NCBI RefSeq assembly: GCF_001865015.1
Contig: NZ_MJGV01000002.1
Span: forward strand, 300,192-364,191
Origin: Curtobacterium sp. MMLR14_010
Lineage (GTDB): Bacteria > Actinomycetota > Actinomycetes > Actinomycetales > Microbacteriaceae
Reading direction: 5' to 3'
DNA: 64,000 bases
Below the pieces are notes generated by a model, which saw nothing but the letters and a program-made list of their open reading frames with translations, was not told the origin of the DNA and made no database searches. This document shows, in pieces, positions 20,977-30,135 of this stretch. Both the position numbers and the translations under genes were made by a program. Positions within the stretch are counted from its first letter, which is position 1. Each line of letters starts with the position of its first letter.

Positions 20977-21422
20977 AGAAGAAGTTCGGGAACCGGTCGG
21001 CGCTGATGGCCGTGTCGGCGATGGTGGGAGCGCTCGGGCTGCTCTTCACCGCAGCGCCGGCACAGGCAACCACGACGACCTTGACGGGTACGATCCAGCA
21101 CTGCAGTGAAGCAACCGCCTACGGCGCGGCTCGGACGAACTCGTACTCGCGCAACGCCGTGAGTTTCCGTGCGACCAACGTCGGACCGTGTGGTGGGGAC
21201 CTGACCATCGCCCTCCGGAACTCGTCGGGCAAGACGTTCGCGCGGGGCACCGCTGGTTCGGGCAAGTCCGTCGCGGTGAAGTCCGACACGGGCACCTACT
21301 GGGTGACCCCGGGGACGTTCTACATCAACGCCTCGTCGAACGGTGCATGTGGCTCGTCGACCTGTGCGGCAGGGAAGTCCTGGGCCGCGTCGTTCAGCTA
21401 CAACCTGCAGTGGACTCCGTGA
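20973..21422 (+). CDS. Small secreted protein with four cysteines
   Basis: 149 aa. A classical signal peptide (MKKKFGNRS, hydrophobic core, cleavage after APAQA) leads a mature domain of about 117 aa rich in Ser, Thr, Gly and Ala. Four cysteines (HCSE, GPCGG, GACG, STCA) suggest two disulphides. The beta-strand-rich pattern, ending in FSYNLQW, fits a small extracellular beta-sandwich. AAAGGGG lies just before the ATG. A U-rich-tailed terminator follows within 20 nt. I do not recognise the family. Confidence 0.75.
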   Translation: MKKKFGNRSALMAVSAMVGALGLLFTAAPAQATTTTLTGTIQHCSEATAYGAARTNSYSRNAVSFRATNVGPCGGDLTIALRNSSGKTFARGTAGSGKSVAVKSDTGTYWVTPGTFYINASSNGACGSSTCAAGKSWAASFSYNLQWTP

Positions 21423-21440
21423 TCTGACGGCAGCAAGAGG

Positions 21441-21472
21441 ACGCCGAGGGAGCAGCGACGCTCCCTCGGCGT
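21441..21472 (+). terminator. Rho-independent terminator of the secreted-protein pair
   Basis: A 13-bp perfect stem (ACGCCGAGGGAGC / GCTCCCTCGGCGT) with a 6-nt loop is followed by TCTT. It lies between convergent genes. Confidence 0.8.
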
Positions 21473-21539
21473 TCTTCGTCTGCGGAGGGTGGCGCGGGCC
21501 CGGTCTGCTGCCGGAGCCCAGACGGCGGACGCGTCCGGC

Positions 21540-22031
21540 TCAGGGACGCAGGCGCACTTCGACCCACGGGTCGCGGAAGACCTCCTGCACAGCGTCCCCG
21601 CAGCGCGACCCGGATGCCGTGGTCCGGCCACCCGGACGAGCGGAGAGGTGGACGCAGCCCACGGCGTTGACGGCTTCGTCCCCGAACCAACCTGCTCTGC
21701 GTGATCCCTGACCGGTGGTGAACAACTCCACCTCGACCTGGTCCCCGGCACGGCTGACCGCGGTGATCGCCGTCGACGGGAAGGGCCTCGTGCCTCTGAG
21801 CTCGTCAGGAGTCGGATCGAGGAGCAGCAGGGTGTAGCTCTCCCCGTCGCGGATGCGGCGTTCGAGTTCAGCGGGACTGCTGCTCGTCCGGGCGACGGTC
21901 TCCACACGATCGCGGACAGCGCGCACGGTGTCGTCCATCCCAGAGCCGACGTCGGCGGTACCGCTGCACCCCGTGGCCGTCAGCGCGATCGTGACGACGA
22001 CCGCGCTGACGGCCACCGCCGACCTCTTCAT
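21540..22031 (-). CDS. Putative lipoprotein
   Basis: 163 aa beginning MKRSAVAVSAVVV with lipobox LTATGC, so predicted to be lipid-modified at Cys22. The mature part has two more cysteines (VGCVHL and SRCGD) and a mixed alpha/beta composition without a recognised domain. It starts 2 nt after the stop of the transglycosylase-esterase gene, so the two are translationally coupled and probably act together at the cell wall. Its own function is unknown. Confidence 0.75.
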   Translation of the reverse strand: MKRSAVAVSAVVVTIALTATGCSGTADVGSGMDDTVRAVRDRVETVARTSSSPAELERRIRDGESYTLLLLDPTPDELRGTRPFPSTAITAVSRAGDQVEVELFTTGQGSRRAGWFGDEAVNAVGCVHLSARPGGRTTASGSRCGDAVQEVFRDPWVEVRLRP

Positions 22032-22033
22032 GC

Positions 22034-25000
22034 TCAGTAACGTCCCTGCAGCGTGTTCTGCAGGACCGAGGCATAGAGGCTCGTCCCGGTGGTGTTCGGG
22101 TGGAAGCTCTGCTGCGAGACGCCCAGCTTGGGGTTCTCACCTGGCCACGGGAAGTCGACCAACGGTGCGTCGCCGTTCCACGGCGTCCCACCGTTGCCCT
22201 CCTCGTAGGGCACGAGACCGTTGATCGCCGGGGTGCTCGAGCAGATGTTCCGCCCAGCGAACGCCGACTTCGTGTCCCCGAAGTAGACGGGATGCCCAGC
22301 GCGGTTCGCGGACGTGGCGGCAGCCTTGACCGAGGCGTTGAGGTGCTCTGCTGCCTGGTCGAGCCACTCCTGGTCAGCAGCCTTGATCGCGACGCACGAG
22401 ACACCGTCGGAGAACATCGGAGGGTATCCGAGGATCGCGATCTTGGCGTTGGGAGCCGCGCTCTGTACCGCTGTCAGGACGGCGAGGATCTTGGCCTCGG
22501 CTGCGTCGGTCTTGTCCTTGGTGACGTTCTCGAGACTCTTGCCGAAGGGGAGCTGCGGCAGTTCGCGGCACGGGCTGCCCAGGAAGCCAGCCACGACACA
22601 CTGCTTCACCACGTCAGAGAAGCCGATGTCGTTGCCGCCGATGGTCATGGTCACGAGCGTGGTGTTCTCGTCGAGGTACCCCTGCTCGATCTGGGGGAGC
22701 TCTCTGGTCTTGGAACCGCGCTCACCGGGGACCGCACTGCTGAGATCGGCTGTCACCGCGCCGCTGCAGGCGATGAAGTGGTAATCGATCGTGGGGTCGC
22801 CGGCGTCGGCTCGAGCACCGATCGTCTTCGTCGAGCTCGACACCGTCGCCTTCCGTGACCACGACGCATCTGAACGGTGGCAGGCGTTGCGGTAGCGGTC
22901 CTCGGTCCCGTTGTTGTCGGTCTCGGGATAGTACGGGTCACCGTTCCGGTTGCCTCGTGCCCCTTCCCCCGATGAGAAGGAGTCGCCCATGCTCACGATG
23001 ACGTCCTTGGGCTTTGCGCTGAGGGGCTCGAACGCGACCGCATCCCAGGCGACGTCGTCCATGTAGTCCGCGCCGTCGGCCGTCAAGTTCGACAGGGTCA
23101 CCTTCGGCGTCCCGGTGAACTTGAACACGCCGATCGACCGCCAGGTGTTCGCGTAGCCACGCTGGGGCAGCGCGCGGCTCACGGGCTTGCCGTCGCCCCG
23201 ATCGATCTGGTAGGTCGCTTGCTGGGTCCAGGCACCGTGGTCCGGTGTGTGGACGTAGACCCGTCCCCACTTGTCCGCGAGGGACTCGCCGAGGTTCCAG
23301 GTCCCGGTGACCCGTGACGGGTACCCGGCAGCGTCACCGCGGGTGTGCGTGAAGAAGAAGTGTCCGTTGAGACCGCCCCCGAGCTGGTGCGTGTCGATCT
23401 TCGACGGGTACGAGCCGTTCGAGGCTCGGCCGAAGTCGAAGCGGAATGATCCCTGGGTCGCGACGGGGCTCGCGCATGCCGGGTTCACCGGCTTCTGCGT
23501 CACGATCGTGCTGTCGACCGACAACGGCACGTCGTCGACGATCTTCGCGGTCGAGGGGAGTTCCGAGGTCCTCGTGCAGGCGGGCGGGAAGCTCGCAGCC
23601 TTGCCGACCGAAGCGCTCGCCTCGGTCATGTACTGGGCTGCGGGGGAGAAGCGGTGGAAGGCCACTCCGCACGTCGTTGCGCAGTCCGGTTTCCAGGACG
23701 CCTTCGCCCGGTACCAGCAGTGCGAGTCGACCCGCGTGCACCCAGGTGCAGCACCGGTGTTGCAACCGTTGAGCGTCGGGTTGCAGAAGGTGTCGAGCGG
23801 TGGCTTGACGCGGCTCCGGTTCCGAGGACCGTCGACGTCGCCACCGTTCCACGATGCGGTTCGATAGCCTCCGACCTCTTCGACTCCTCCGCGCACGGTC
23901 TGGCGCTCGATGAGCCCCTGCGAGAACGCGGCGAAGCCCATCACCTTCTCCGGGTAGGGCCAGCGCTGCGGGGTCGACGCGTCAGAAGACCGTCCGTCGA
24001 GGAACGGCAGGCGGTTGGCGGGGTAGTTCGGGTTCCCAGGGTTGTTCGACCAGCCGAGTCCCTCGTATCCCTTGTCGTCCGGACCCTGGTACCCCGTGTT
24101 GTAGATCCAGACCGCGCCGAACCAGTTCTCGATCTTCGACGGGTCGTTGTTGTTGATCGTGATGCCCTTGGCCTGCAGCTGGTTCCACTTGTCTGCGAGC
24201 ATCTGCTGCGCACGGGCGATGTTCGCTGCGTAGTCGACGGCAACGGCCTGCTGCTTGGCCACCGGGAGCGCCGGCGTGGTCGCATTCGGGTCTCCTGCGA
24301 CGCGCATCCCGTCGGTGATCTGCCCGACGCCGTACCCGCAGTCCGCCTTGTCGAAGGCGACCTTCCAGAAGCCAGCATCGCTCGTGGACAAGTCGCGGTC
24401 CGTGCCGTAGAAGTTGCCGATGAGCGGGTTCCCCGTCTCGCCGGGACTCGTGTACCGAGAAGCCTGCCAGAGGTTCGACTCCTGCATCAGGACGCCCAAC
24501 AGGATCTGGTCGGGGATCTGACCGCCGCCGGTCAGCGCTGTCCTCGGGAACATCCCCTGCGGCGTGTAGGCGGCCATACCGAGGTTGCGCCAGTTTGCGG
24601 CTCGGGACTCGGTCAGCTCTCCTCGGACAGCCCGGTTGACGGCCCACTCGACCTGACGTGGCATGGGCTGAACAGCCTGCATCCGCACGTCGTTTCGTGC
24701 AATCGCGCAGGTTCGCTCGGTCTCGGCCGGGTTGCTCGCGGAGCCGACTGCGGCAGTGGCGCGGTTCGTCGTCGACGGGGCGACTTCGCGTGAGGAGGAG
24801 CCCGCGGCTGATCCGCGAGTCGAGCTGGGAGCAGAACTCCGCACCGAGTCCGACGGCGACGGTTCCCCGCCCTCCGGAATTGCTGCGGTGATACCGATTG
24901 ATCCTCTGCCCGCCGTGCTCGTGACCGGTACGGTCACGTCCGACGCCGACTCGTCATCGCTCGTCACCGGGGTGGAGACGGCGACCGATCCGTCCGAGGA

Positions 25001-25996
25001 GAGTGTGCTGGACGGGCGTACCCGCGGAGCGAAGCGCAGGAGCGGATCAGTCGCGGATCCCGCTCGCGCGCCCGCGCCGAGAACCCACGAGCGCCCGGTG
25101 GAATCCCCGGTGACGCCGATGCGGTCGACCGGCCCGGACGCGATCGTCTCTGGACGGCTCTTCGAATCAGGGAGTCGGTGAACCGTCGCACGGTCACCCT
25201 TGCGGTCGACGTACGAGACCGCGCCCGCCGAGTCGAGCGTCAGGTCGTACGCCGGACCGGACGTCGCGGCGAGGGTGCGGATCGTCCCGCTCGAGGTCAC
25301 GCTGAGGATGCCGGTACGGCCGGCAGTGACCACCGTTCCGGCGTCGGTTGCGAGGGGAGACGTGACCTGGCCCTTCACCGCGGTGTCGAGCAGGTGGGTC
25401 CCGGTCGCGGCGTCCGCTGTGCCGATGAAGGTCTTCGTCCCGTCGAACCTGGAAAGGGTGACAGTTCCTGACGCGCCGCACCCAGGGTTGAAGTACGCAA
25501 GCGAATACCCCCGCCCGAGTGACCGAACCGAGCCGTCGGAGGTGTCGACGATGGCGGCCCAGGCCCCTTCGTTGAAGGCCTTCTCGTCGTTGGTGAACTC
25601 CCGTGGCCCGAACACGACGGCGACGTGAGCGCCACCGTCCACGACGCAGAGGTTGCCGATCCAGCGTTCGGTCTGCACACCGGGTGCGGAGAGCGTGGCG
25701 ATCGTGTCCATTGCGTAGCCGGCCTCTGCTGTCCCACGGAAGACAGAGAAGCCGTCGGCGTCACCGGTACCGCTGATGGCGGTGTCATCGCTGCTCCGCC
25801 AGTCCTGTCCGATGAACGCGTCGCGGCGGTCTTCTGGAAGCGCACGGACCGCTTCGCTGGTCTCGGCGGTCGAGCGGACCGGCAGGTCGGCGGATGGATC
25901 TGTGCGCGCTTCCGCGGGCGATGCTGGCACGACCAGGGCGCCGGCAGCGACGGCTGCGACCAGGAGTGATGTCGACAACCGTCGAGCAGATGACAC
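22034..25996 (-). CDS. Secreted multidomain protein: lytic-transglycosylase-like plus golvesin-like plus SGNH esterase
   Basis: 1320 aa from GTG 25996, chosen because GGGGG lies 7 nt upstream; a longer in-frame start at 26035 exists. A Sec signal ends near ASPAEA. Residues about 30-340 look like a repetitive beta-propeller, followed by a Ser/Pro/Thr linker (about 345-430). Residues 440-650 carry the three soluble lytic transglycosylase signatures: QESN with catalytic E506, GVGQI (556) and IYNTGY (632). Residues about 855-1000 resemble a golvesin-type beta-sandwich. The end is an SGNH hydrolase: GDSFSSGEGA (S1006), ACSG, GGNDIGF (about 1120) and SFHPN (H1299). It probably cleaves and de-esterifies cell-wall glycan. 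A lipoprotein is coupled downstream. Confidence 0.82.
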   Translation of the reverse strand: MSSARRLSTSLLVAAVAAGALVVPASPAEARTDPSADLPVRSTAETSEAVRALPEDRRDAFIGQDWRSSDDTAISGTGDADGFSVFRGTAEAGYAMDTIATLSAPGVQTERWIGNLCVVDGGAHVAVVFGPREFTNDEKAFNEGAWAAIVDTSDGSVRSLGRGYSLAYFNPGCGASGTVTLSRFDGTKTFIGTADAATGTHLLDTAVKGQVTSPLATDAGTVVTAGRTGILSVTSSGTIRTLAATSGPAYDLTLDSAGAVSYVDRKGDRATVHRLPDSKSRPETIASGPVDRIGVTGDSTGRSWVLGAGARAGSATDPLLRFAPRVRPSSTLSSDGSVAVSTPVTSDDESASDVTVPVTSTAGRGSIGITAAIPEGGEPSPSDSVRSSAPSSTRGSAAGSSSREVAPSTTNRATAAVGSASNPAETERTCAIARNDVRMQAVQPMPRQVEWAVNRAVRGELTESRAANWRNLGMAAYTPQGMFPRTALTGGGQIPDQILLGVLMQESNLWQASRYTSPGETGNPLIGNFYGTDRDLSTSDAGFWKVAFDKADCGYGVGQITDGMRVAGDPNATTPALPVAKQQAVAVDYAANIARAQQMLADKWNQLQAKGITINNNDPSKIENWFGAVWIYNTGYQGPDDKGYEGLGWSNNPGNPNYPANRLPFLDGRSSDASTPQRWPYPEKVMGFAAFSQGLIERQTVRGGVEEVGGYRTASWNGGDVDGPRNRSRVKPPLDTFCNPTLNGCNTGAAPGCTRVDSHCWYRAKASWKPDCATTCGVAFHRFSPAAQYMTEASASVGKAASFPPACTRTSELPSTAKIVDDVPLSVDSTIVTQKPVNPACASPVATQGSFRFDFGRASNGSYPSKIDTHQLGGGLNGHFFFTHTRGDAAGYPSRVTGTWNLGESLADKWGRVYVHTPDHGAWTQQATYQIDRGDGKPVSRALPQRGYANTWRSIGVFKFTGTPKVTLSNLTADGADYMDDVAWDAVAFEPLSAKPKDVIVSMGDSFSSGEGARGNRNGDPYYPETDNNGTEDRYRNACHRSDASWSRKATVSSSTKTIGARADAGDPTIDYHFIACSGAVTADLSSAVPGERGSKTRELPQIEQGYLDENTTLVTMTIGGNDIGFSDVVKQCVVAGFLGSPCRELPQLPFGKSLENVTKDKTDAAEAKILAVLTAVQSAAPNAKIAILGYPPMFSDGVSCVAIKAADQEWLDQAAEHLNASVKAAATSANRAGHPVYFGDTKSAFAGRNICSSTPAINGLVPYEEGNGGTPWNGDAPLVDFPWPGENPKLGVSQQSFHPNTTGTSLYASVLQNTLQGRY

Positions 25997-26050
25997 GATG
26001 AATCCCCCAAGAAGACGGTGCGAGACCGCCGACAACGTTCAGACGCGATC

Positions 26051-26056
26051 ACGCTA
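26051..26056 (-). promoter_or_regulatory. -10-like TAGCGT before the transglycosylase-esterase gene
   Basis: On the minus strand TAGCGT would give a leader of about 48 nt containing the GGGGG ribosome site. No clear -35 is seen. Confidence 0.35.
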
Positions 26057-26113
26057 ACGAGCGGAGACCCAGGCCGTCTGTCCGCTCTTCAGAGGACTTT
26101 CCTTGGAGCAACA

Positions 26114-26153
26114 AGAAGAAGGCTCCGGTTCGTCAGAACCAGAGCCTTCTTCT
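26114..26153 (-). terminator. Terminator of tRNA-Pro
   Basis: A stem of about 17 bp (AGAAGAAGGCTC and GGTT arms, one mismatch) with a 6-nt loop lies 20 nt downstream of tRNA-Pro on the minus strand. A CTTGTTG tract follows. Confidence 0.8.
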
Positions 26154-26171
26154 CTGCTACTTCACTGCAGT

Positions 26172-26246
<75 letters not shown>

Positions 26247-26339
26247 AGGTGTGTTGTCCGCTCCGCGGAGCGACCCATGAAGTCTAGCGGATGATCGAGG
26301 TGCTCACGACCACCGGGCGACTGCTCGGGCGCGTCGCAG

Positions 26340-27296
26340 TCAGGCGGTCCGGGCGGTCAGCGTGACCACGACCGCCTCAGGACGCACGGCGAAGCGCACG
26401 GGGGCGTAGATGGACGTCCCGAGGCCAGCGGAGACGTTCAACCACGACCAGTGCGTCCGGCTCTGCCACTGGTGCAGGCCGCTGGCGTACCGGCGGGGGA
26501 GGTCGCTGTTCGTGACGAGCGCGCCGACGCCGGGGACCGCGACCTGGCCGCCGTGCGTGTGCCCGGCGAAGATGACGTCGGCACCCTGCGTGACGAAGGC
26601 GTCAAGGACGCGGCGGTAGGGCGCGTGGGTGACGCCGATCGACACCGGTGCGGGGCCGCCCTCGTCCTCGGACCACGGCACGTCGCTGCGCATCTCGTCG
26701 ACGTTCGTCGGCAGGACGTCGAGCCGGTCCCAGTCGCGGTGGGCGTCGGACGTGCCGAAGAGCTCGAACCGCGAACCGCGGACCTCGATCGCCCGCGCCC
26801 TGTCGTTGAGGTCGAGCCAGCCGAGCGACTCGAAGAACGCCGTCTGCCGCTCGATGTCGAGGTCGACGACTCGAGCCTTGCCGTGCATGGCGCTCGGGCC
26901 GCCGAAGTACTTCAGCGGGTTGCGCGGGGAGGGGCCGAAGAAGTCGTTCGAGCCGTAGACGAACGCCCCCGGGATCCCGCGGAACGGCTCGAGTGCATAC
27001 TCCACCGCGGTGTTGGCGGTCTCGTGCCCGAGGTTGTCGCCGGTGTTCACGATGAAGTCAGGCTCGACCAGGCTGAGGTCACGCAGCCACTGCTGCTTGT
27101 CCGCCTGCCACGGGGCCATGTGGATGTCCGAGAGGTGCAGGACGACCACGTCACGTGATCCCGGCGGCAGCACGGGGACGGTCTCCCAGCGGATGCCGAA
27201 GCGCCGCCGTTCGACGAGCGTCCCCCACGCGGCGGAGGCGGCACCGACGGCGGCCGTCGCGACGAGGGCGCCAGCGGTGACGCGACCGCGGGTCAC
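26340..27296 (-). CDS. Membrane-anchored metallophosphoesterase
   Basis: Calcineurin-type phosphoesterase of 318 aa, YkuE-like. An N-terminal hydrophobic anchor (about 6-26) is followed by metal-binding motifs DIHM, GDN, GSND (usual GNHD with N to S), THAP and GHTHGGQ. The substrate is unknown; relatives act on cell-envelope phosphodiesters or lipid-linked pyrophosphates. Its GTG start overlaps the stop of the penicillin-binding protein gene by 4 nt, which suggests a role in envelope synthesis alongside it. Confidence 0.88.
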   Translation of the reverse strand: MTRGRVTAGALVATAAVGAASAAWGTLVERRRFGIRWETVPVLPPGSRDVVVLHLSDIHMAPWQADKQQWLRDLSLVEPDFIVNTGDNLGHETANTAVEYALEPFRGIPGAFVYGSNDFFGPSPRNPLKYFGGPSAMHGKARVVDLDIERQTAFFESLGWLDLNDRARAIEVRGSRFELFGTSDAHRDWDRLDVLPTNVDEMRSDVPWSEDEGGPAPVSIGVTHAPYRRVLDAFVTQGADVIFAGHTHGGQVAVPGVGALVTNSDLPRRYASGLHQWQSRTHWSWLNVSAGLGTSIYAPVRFAVRPEAVVVTLTARTA

Positions 27297-29926
27297 CGGC
27301 AGTTCCTCGGTGCCTTGCCGTTCTTGTTGCCGTAGAGCTTCACGGTGACGCCGGTGTCCTTCGAGGCGTTGGTCCCCGCGCCCGGCTCGACACCAGCGAC
27401 ACGGCAGGCGTTCTTGCCGTTGCCCTTCTCGTATTCGTCCGAGATGTTCACGTTGCCGAACCCGGCGTCCGACAGGGTCGAGCGGGCCGAGCCGACGGTC
27501 TTGCCGGTCACCTCGGGGATCGTCGACTGCGAGCCGTCGGACGTGTACACGGTGACGCTCGAGTTCTTCGACAGCGCCGAACCCACACCGGGGGAGGTCG
27601 AGAGGACGCTGCCAGGGGCACCGCCGCCGGGCTGCGTGCCGCCGTCGACGTAGGTGAACCCGGCGCTGGTCAGCGTGGCACGGGCCTGTTCAGCGCTCTG
27701 CCCGGCGACGTTCGGCACCGTGATGCTGTTGCCGCGGATGTCCGAGGGGGAGGGCGCCTCGAACTGGCCGCCCGGGTACTGCGCGTTCACGATGCTCTGC
27801 GCCTGCCGCCACAGCGAGGTGCGCGACAGGGAGTAGAGCCCCTGCGGACCAGCCACGTGGCGGAGGCTCTGCTTGCCCTCGATGTTGCCGAGCCAGGTCG
27901 CCGTCGCCACCTTGGTGCTCGAGCCGATGAGCCAGATCTGGTCGGCCTCGTTCGTCGTTCCGGTCTTGCCGAACTCGTCGTAGCCGTCCGGCGTACGCCC
28001 GCCGCCAGCGGTACCGATCGTCAGGACCTTCTTCAGGGCGTAGATCGCGGTCTTCGCCACGGTCGGGTCGACGGCCTGCGTGCAGTCCTTCTGCTGGCCG
28101 CCGAGCGACTTGCCGTCAGCGTCGGTGATGTTGTCGATCGCGATCGGTCGGCAGAACGTGCCGTTGTTCGCGATGCCGGCGTACGCCGCAGCCATGGTCA
28201 GCGGCGAGATGTAGTTGTCACCGAGGACCGCACCGGCGTAGAGCTCGATCTCGCTGGTCGACTTCGAGGACATGTCGTCCCCGAAGGCGGCGTTCGGCGC
28301 ACGGGGCGATCCCTTGTGGATGCCGAAGGCCTCGGCCGTCTTGCGGATGTCGCAGTAGTCGAGCTTCTGCGCCATGTTCACGTACGCGACGTTGACCGAC
28401 CGGTAGGTCGCGTTCTCGACGGTCATGTTGCCGCCTTCACCGAGCGAGTCGTTCTTCGGCGTGTAGTTCGTGCCGGAGGGCGCGCCGCACAGCGGGTACG
28501 AGGTGTACGTCCTCGGCGTGCCGTTCACGATCTCGTTGAGGCCGTGTCCGTTCTGCAGCCAGTTCAGGAGGGTGAACGGCTTGAACGTCGAGCCCGTCTG
28601 GAAGCCCTCGCCGCCGCCGTACCGCTGGTCGACACTGAGGTTGATGCCGCTGTCCGTGCTCGGTGCGCAGGCGTTCGGGTCCGCGCCCTCGGCGGTGCAG
28701 GACGTCAGCTGGTTGTAGTTCTTGTTCTGCGCCATCGTCAGGATGCGGCCGGTGTCGGTCTCGACGGAGTCGATCACACCGCCGAGCTTGAACCGCGCTT
28801 CGGTGTTCGGCGCGTAGGCGTTGATGAGGTCCTTCTGCGCCGAGCTCAGGTCGAGGTTCAGCGAGGTCTGGATCGTGTAGCCACCGTTGCGCCACGCGGC
28901 GTCGCGCTGCTTCTGCGTCGAACCGAGCTGCGACATCTCCTTGACGACCTGGACGGCGTAGTCACAGAAGTACTGCGTGCCGTTGCCGGCGGACGCCTTG
29001 CAGCCCTGCGTCGGGTCGGTCAGGTGCACGTAGTCCGCGGGCTTCGCGGCGAGTGCCTCGTCGAGCTGGGCCTTGGTGAGGTCCTTCTCGGCGTACATGC
29101 TCTTGAGGATCACGTCACGACGGCCGACGTTGGCCTCGTAGTTCTCCGGCTTCGACAGGTTCCGCTTGTTCGGCGACTGCACGATCGCGAGGATAGACGC
29201 GGCCTCGGCCGGGGTCAGGTCGGTCGCGCTCTTGTTGTAGTAACGCTGCGCCGCGGCCTGGACACCGTAGGTCTGGTCGCCGAAGTAGGCGATGTTGAGG
29301 TAGGCGGTGAGGATCTGCGCCTTCGAGTACTTCTTCGCGAGGCCGATCGCGAGCTTCATCTCCTCGAGCTTGCGGGGGATGGTCTGCCTGACCGCGTCGT
29401 CGTAGGCCTTGTCGCGCGCTTCCTGCGTGGGGAGCTCGAGTGCCTGCTGCATCTTGATGTTGCGGACGAGCTGCATCGTCAGGGTCGAGCCACCGCCCGA
29501 CTCGCCGAGCCCGCCGGCGAGGCTGCCGACGCCCGCGCGGAGGAGCGAGGTCATGTCGACACCGCCGTGCTCCCAGAAGCGCTTGTCCTCGCCGTCGATG
29601 GCGGCGTGCTTGAGCTGGTCGCTCATGTCGTTGTACTTGAGCTCCTGGCGGTTCTGGTCGTAGACCGTCGCCAGGTGCACTGGCTGGCCGCCCTGGTACG
29701 CGAGCACCTCGTTGCGCTGGGGCAGCTTGCCGATCTCGATGTACTCGGGCAGTGACTCGAACACACCGATCGTGGAGGTCGTCGTGACGCCGGCGACCGC
29801 GATCGCCGGGGTGACCCCGATGGTGACCAGGAGGCCGGCGAGCACGCTGAAGCCGGTGAAACCGATGAAGGCACCGACTGCAGAGACGGGCTTGGTCCGC
29901 GATGCAGACGTCTTCTGGGCAGACAT
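27293..29926 (-). CDS. Bifunctional penicillin-binding protein with two PASTA domains
   Basis: Class A PBP that polymerises and cross-links peptidoglycan. 877 aa from ATG 29926, chosen over the upstream start at 29968 because a -10 hexamer lies 7 nt before it. A transmembrane helix spans about 17-47. The GT51 domain has E113-D114 (DGEDKRFWEH). The transpeptidase has S446-T-F-K449, a SVN motif and the KTGTT box beginning at K654. Two PASTA repeats follow (VPNVAGQSAEQA and IPEVTGKTVGSA), as in mycobacterial PonA1/PonA2-type enzymes. It is co-transcribed with the overlapping metallophosphoesterase. Confidence 0.94.
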   Translation of the reverse strand: MSAQKTSASRTKPVSAVGAFIGFTGFSVLAGLLVTIGVTPAIAVAGVTTTSTIGVFESLPEYIEIGKLPQRNEVLAYQGGQPVHLATVYDQNRQELKYNDMSDQLKHAAIDGEDKRFWEHGGVDMTSLLRAGVGSLAGGLGESGGGSTLTMQLVRNIKMQQALELPTQEARDKAYDDAVRQTIPRKLEEMKLAIGLAKKYSKAQILTAYLNIAYFGDQTYGVQAAAQRYYNKSATDLTPAEAASILAIVQSPNKRNLSKPENYEANVGRRDVILKSMYAEKDLTKAQLDEALAAKPADYVHLTDPTQGCKASAGNGTQYFCDYAVQVVKEMSQLGSTQKQRDAAWRNGGYTIQTSLNLDLSSAQKDLINAYAPNTEARFKLGGVIDSVETDTGRILTMAQNKNYNQLTSCTAEGADPNACAPSTDSGINLSVDQRYGGGEGFQTGSTFKPFTLLNWLQNGHGLNEIVNGTPRTYTSYPLCGAPSGTNYTPKNDSLGEGGNMTVENATYRSVNVAYVNMAQKLDYCDIRKTAEAFGIHKGSPRAPNAAFGDDMSSKSTSEIELYAGAVLGDNYISPLTMAAAYAGIANNGTFCRPIAIDNITDADGKSLGGQQKDCTQAVDPTVAKTAIYALKKVLTIGTAGGGRTPDGYDEFGKTGTTNEADQIWLIGSSTKVATATWLGNIEGKQSLRHVAGPQGLYSLSRTSLWRQAQSIVNAQYPGGQFEAPSPSDIRGNSITVPNVAGQSAEQARATLTSAGFTYVDGGTQPGGGAPGSVLSTSPGVGSALSKNSSVTVYTSDGSQSTIPEVTGKTVGSARSTLSDAGFGNVNISDEYEKGNGKNACRVAGVEPGAGTNASKDTGVTVKLYGNKNGKAPRNCR

Positions 29927-29933
29927 AGGATGC

Positions 29934-29939
29934 AGCCTA
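29934..29939 (-). promoter_or_regulatory. -10 element TAGGCT of the PBP gene
   Basis: On the minus strand TAGGCT ends 7 nt before ATG 29926, predicting a leaderless message. It shares a 50-bp divergent promoter region with the small gene at 29977. Confidence 0.5.
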
Positions 29940-29976
29940 AACGACACCCACGACTGGAAGGCTGGCAAGGAACCGC

Positions 29977-30135
29977 ATGACTCGCTGGGAGTACTTCACC
30001 ACGCCCTTGATGATCCACAACACCACCGCCATCCTCAACAACTACGGGGACGAGGGCTGGGAGCTGGTCCAGATCGTCACCGGTCCCGAGGGTGGGCTCG
30101 TCGCCTACCTGAAGCGCGCGAAGGCCCAGGCGTGA
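29977..30135 (+). CDS. Small DUF4177-like protein
   Basis: 52 aa, MTRWEYFTTPLMIH... with the WEYF...GDEGWELV pattern of small actinobacterial DUF4177-type proteins. GGCAAGG precedes the ATG. Its TGA overlaps the GTG of the RidA gene (GTGA), so the two are translated together. Function unknown. The gene is divergent from the PBP gene. Confidence 0.75.
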   Translation: MTRWEYFTTPLMIHNTTAILNNYGDEGWELVQIVTGPEGGLVAYLKRAKAQA

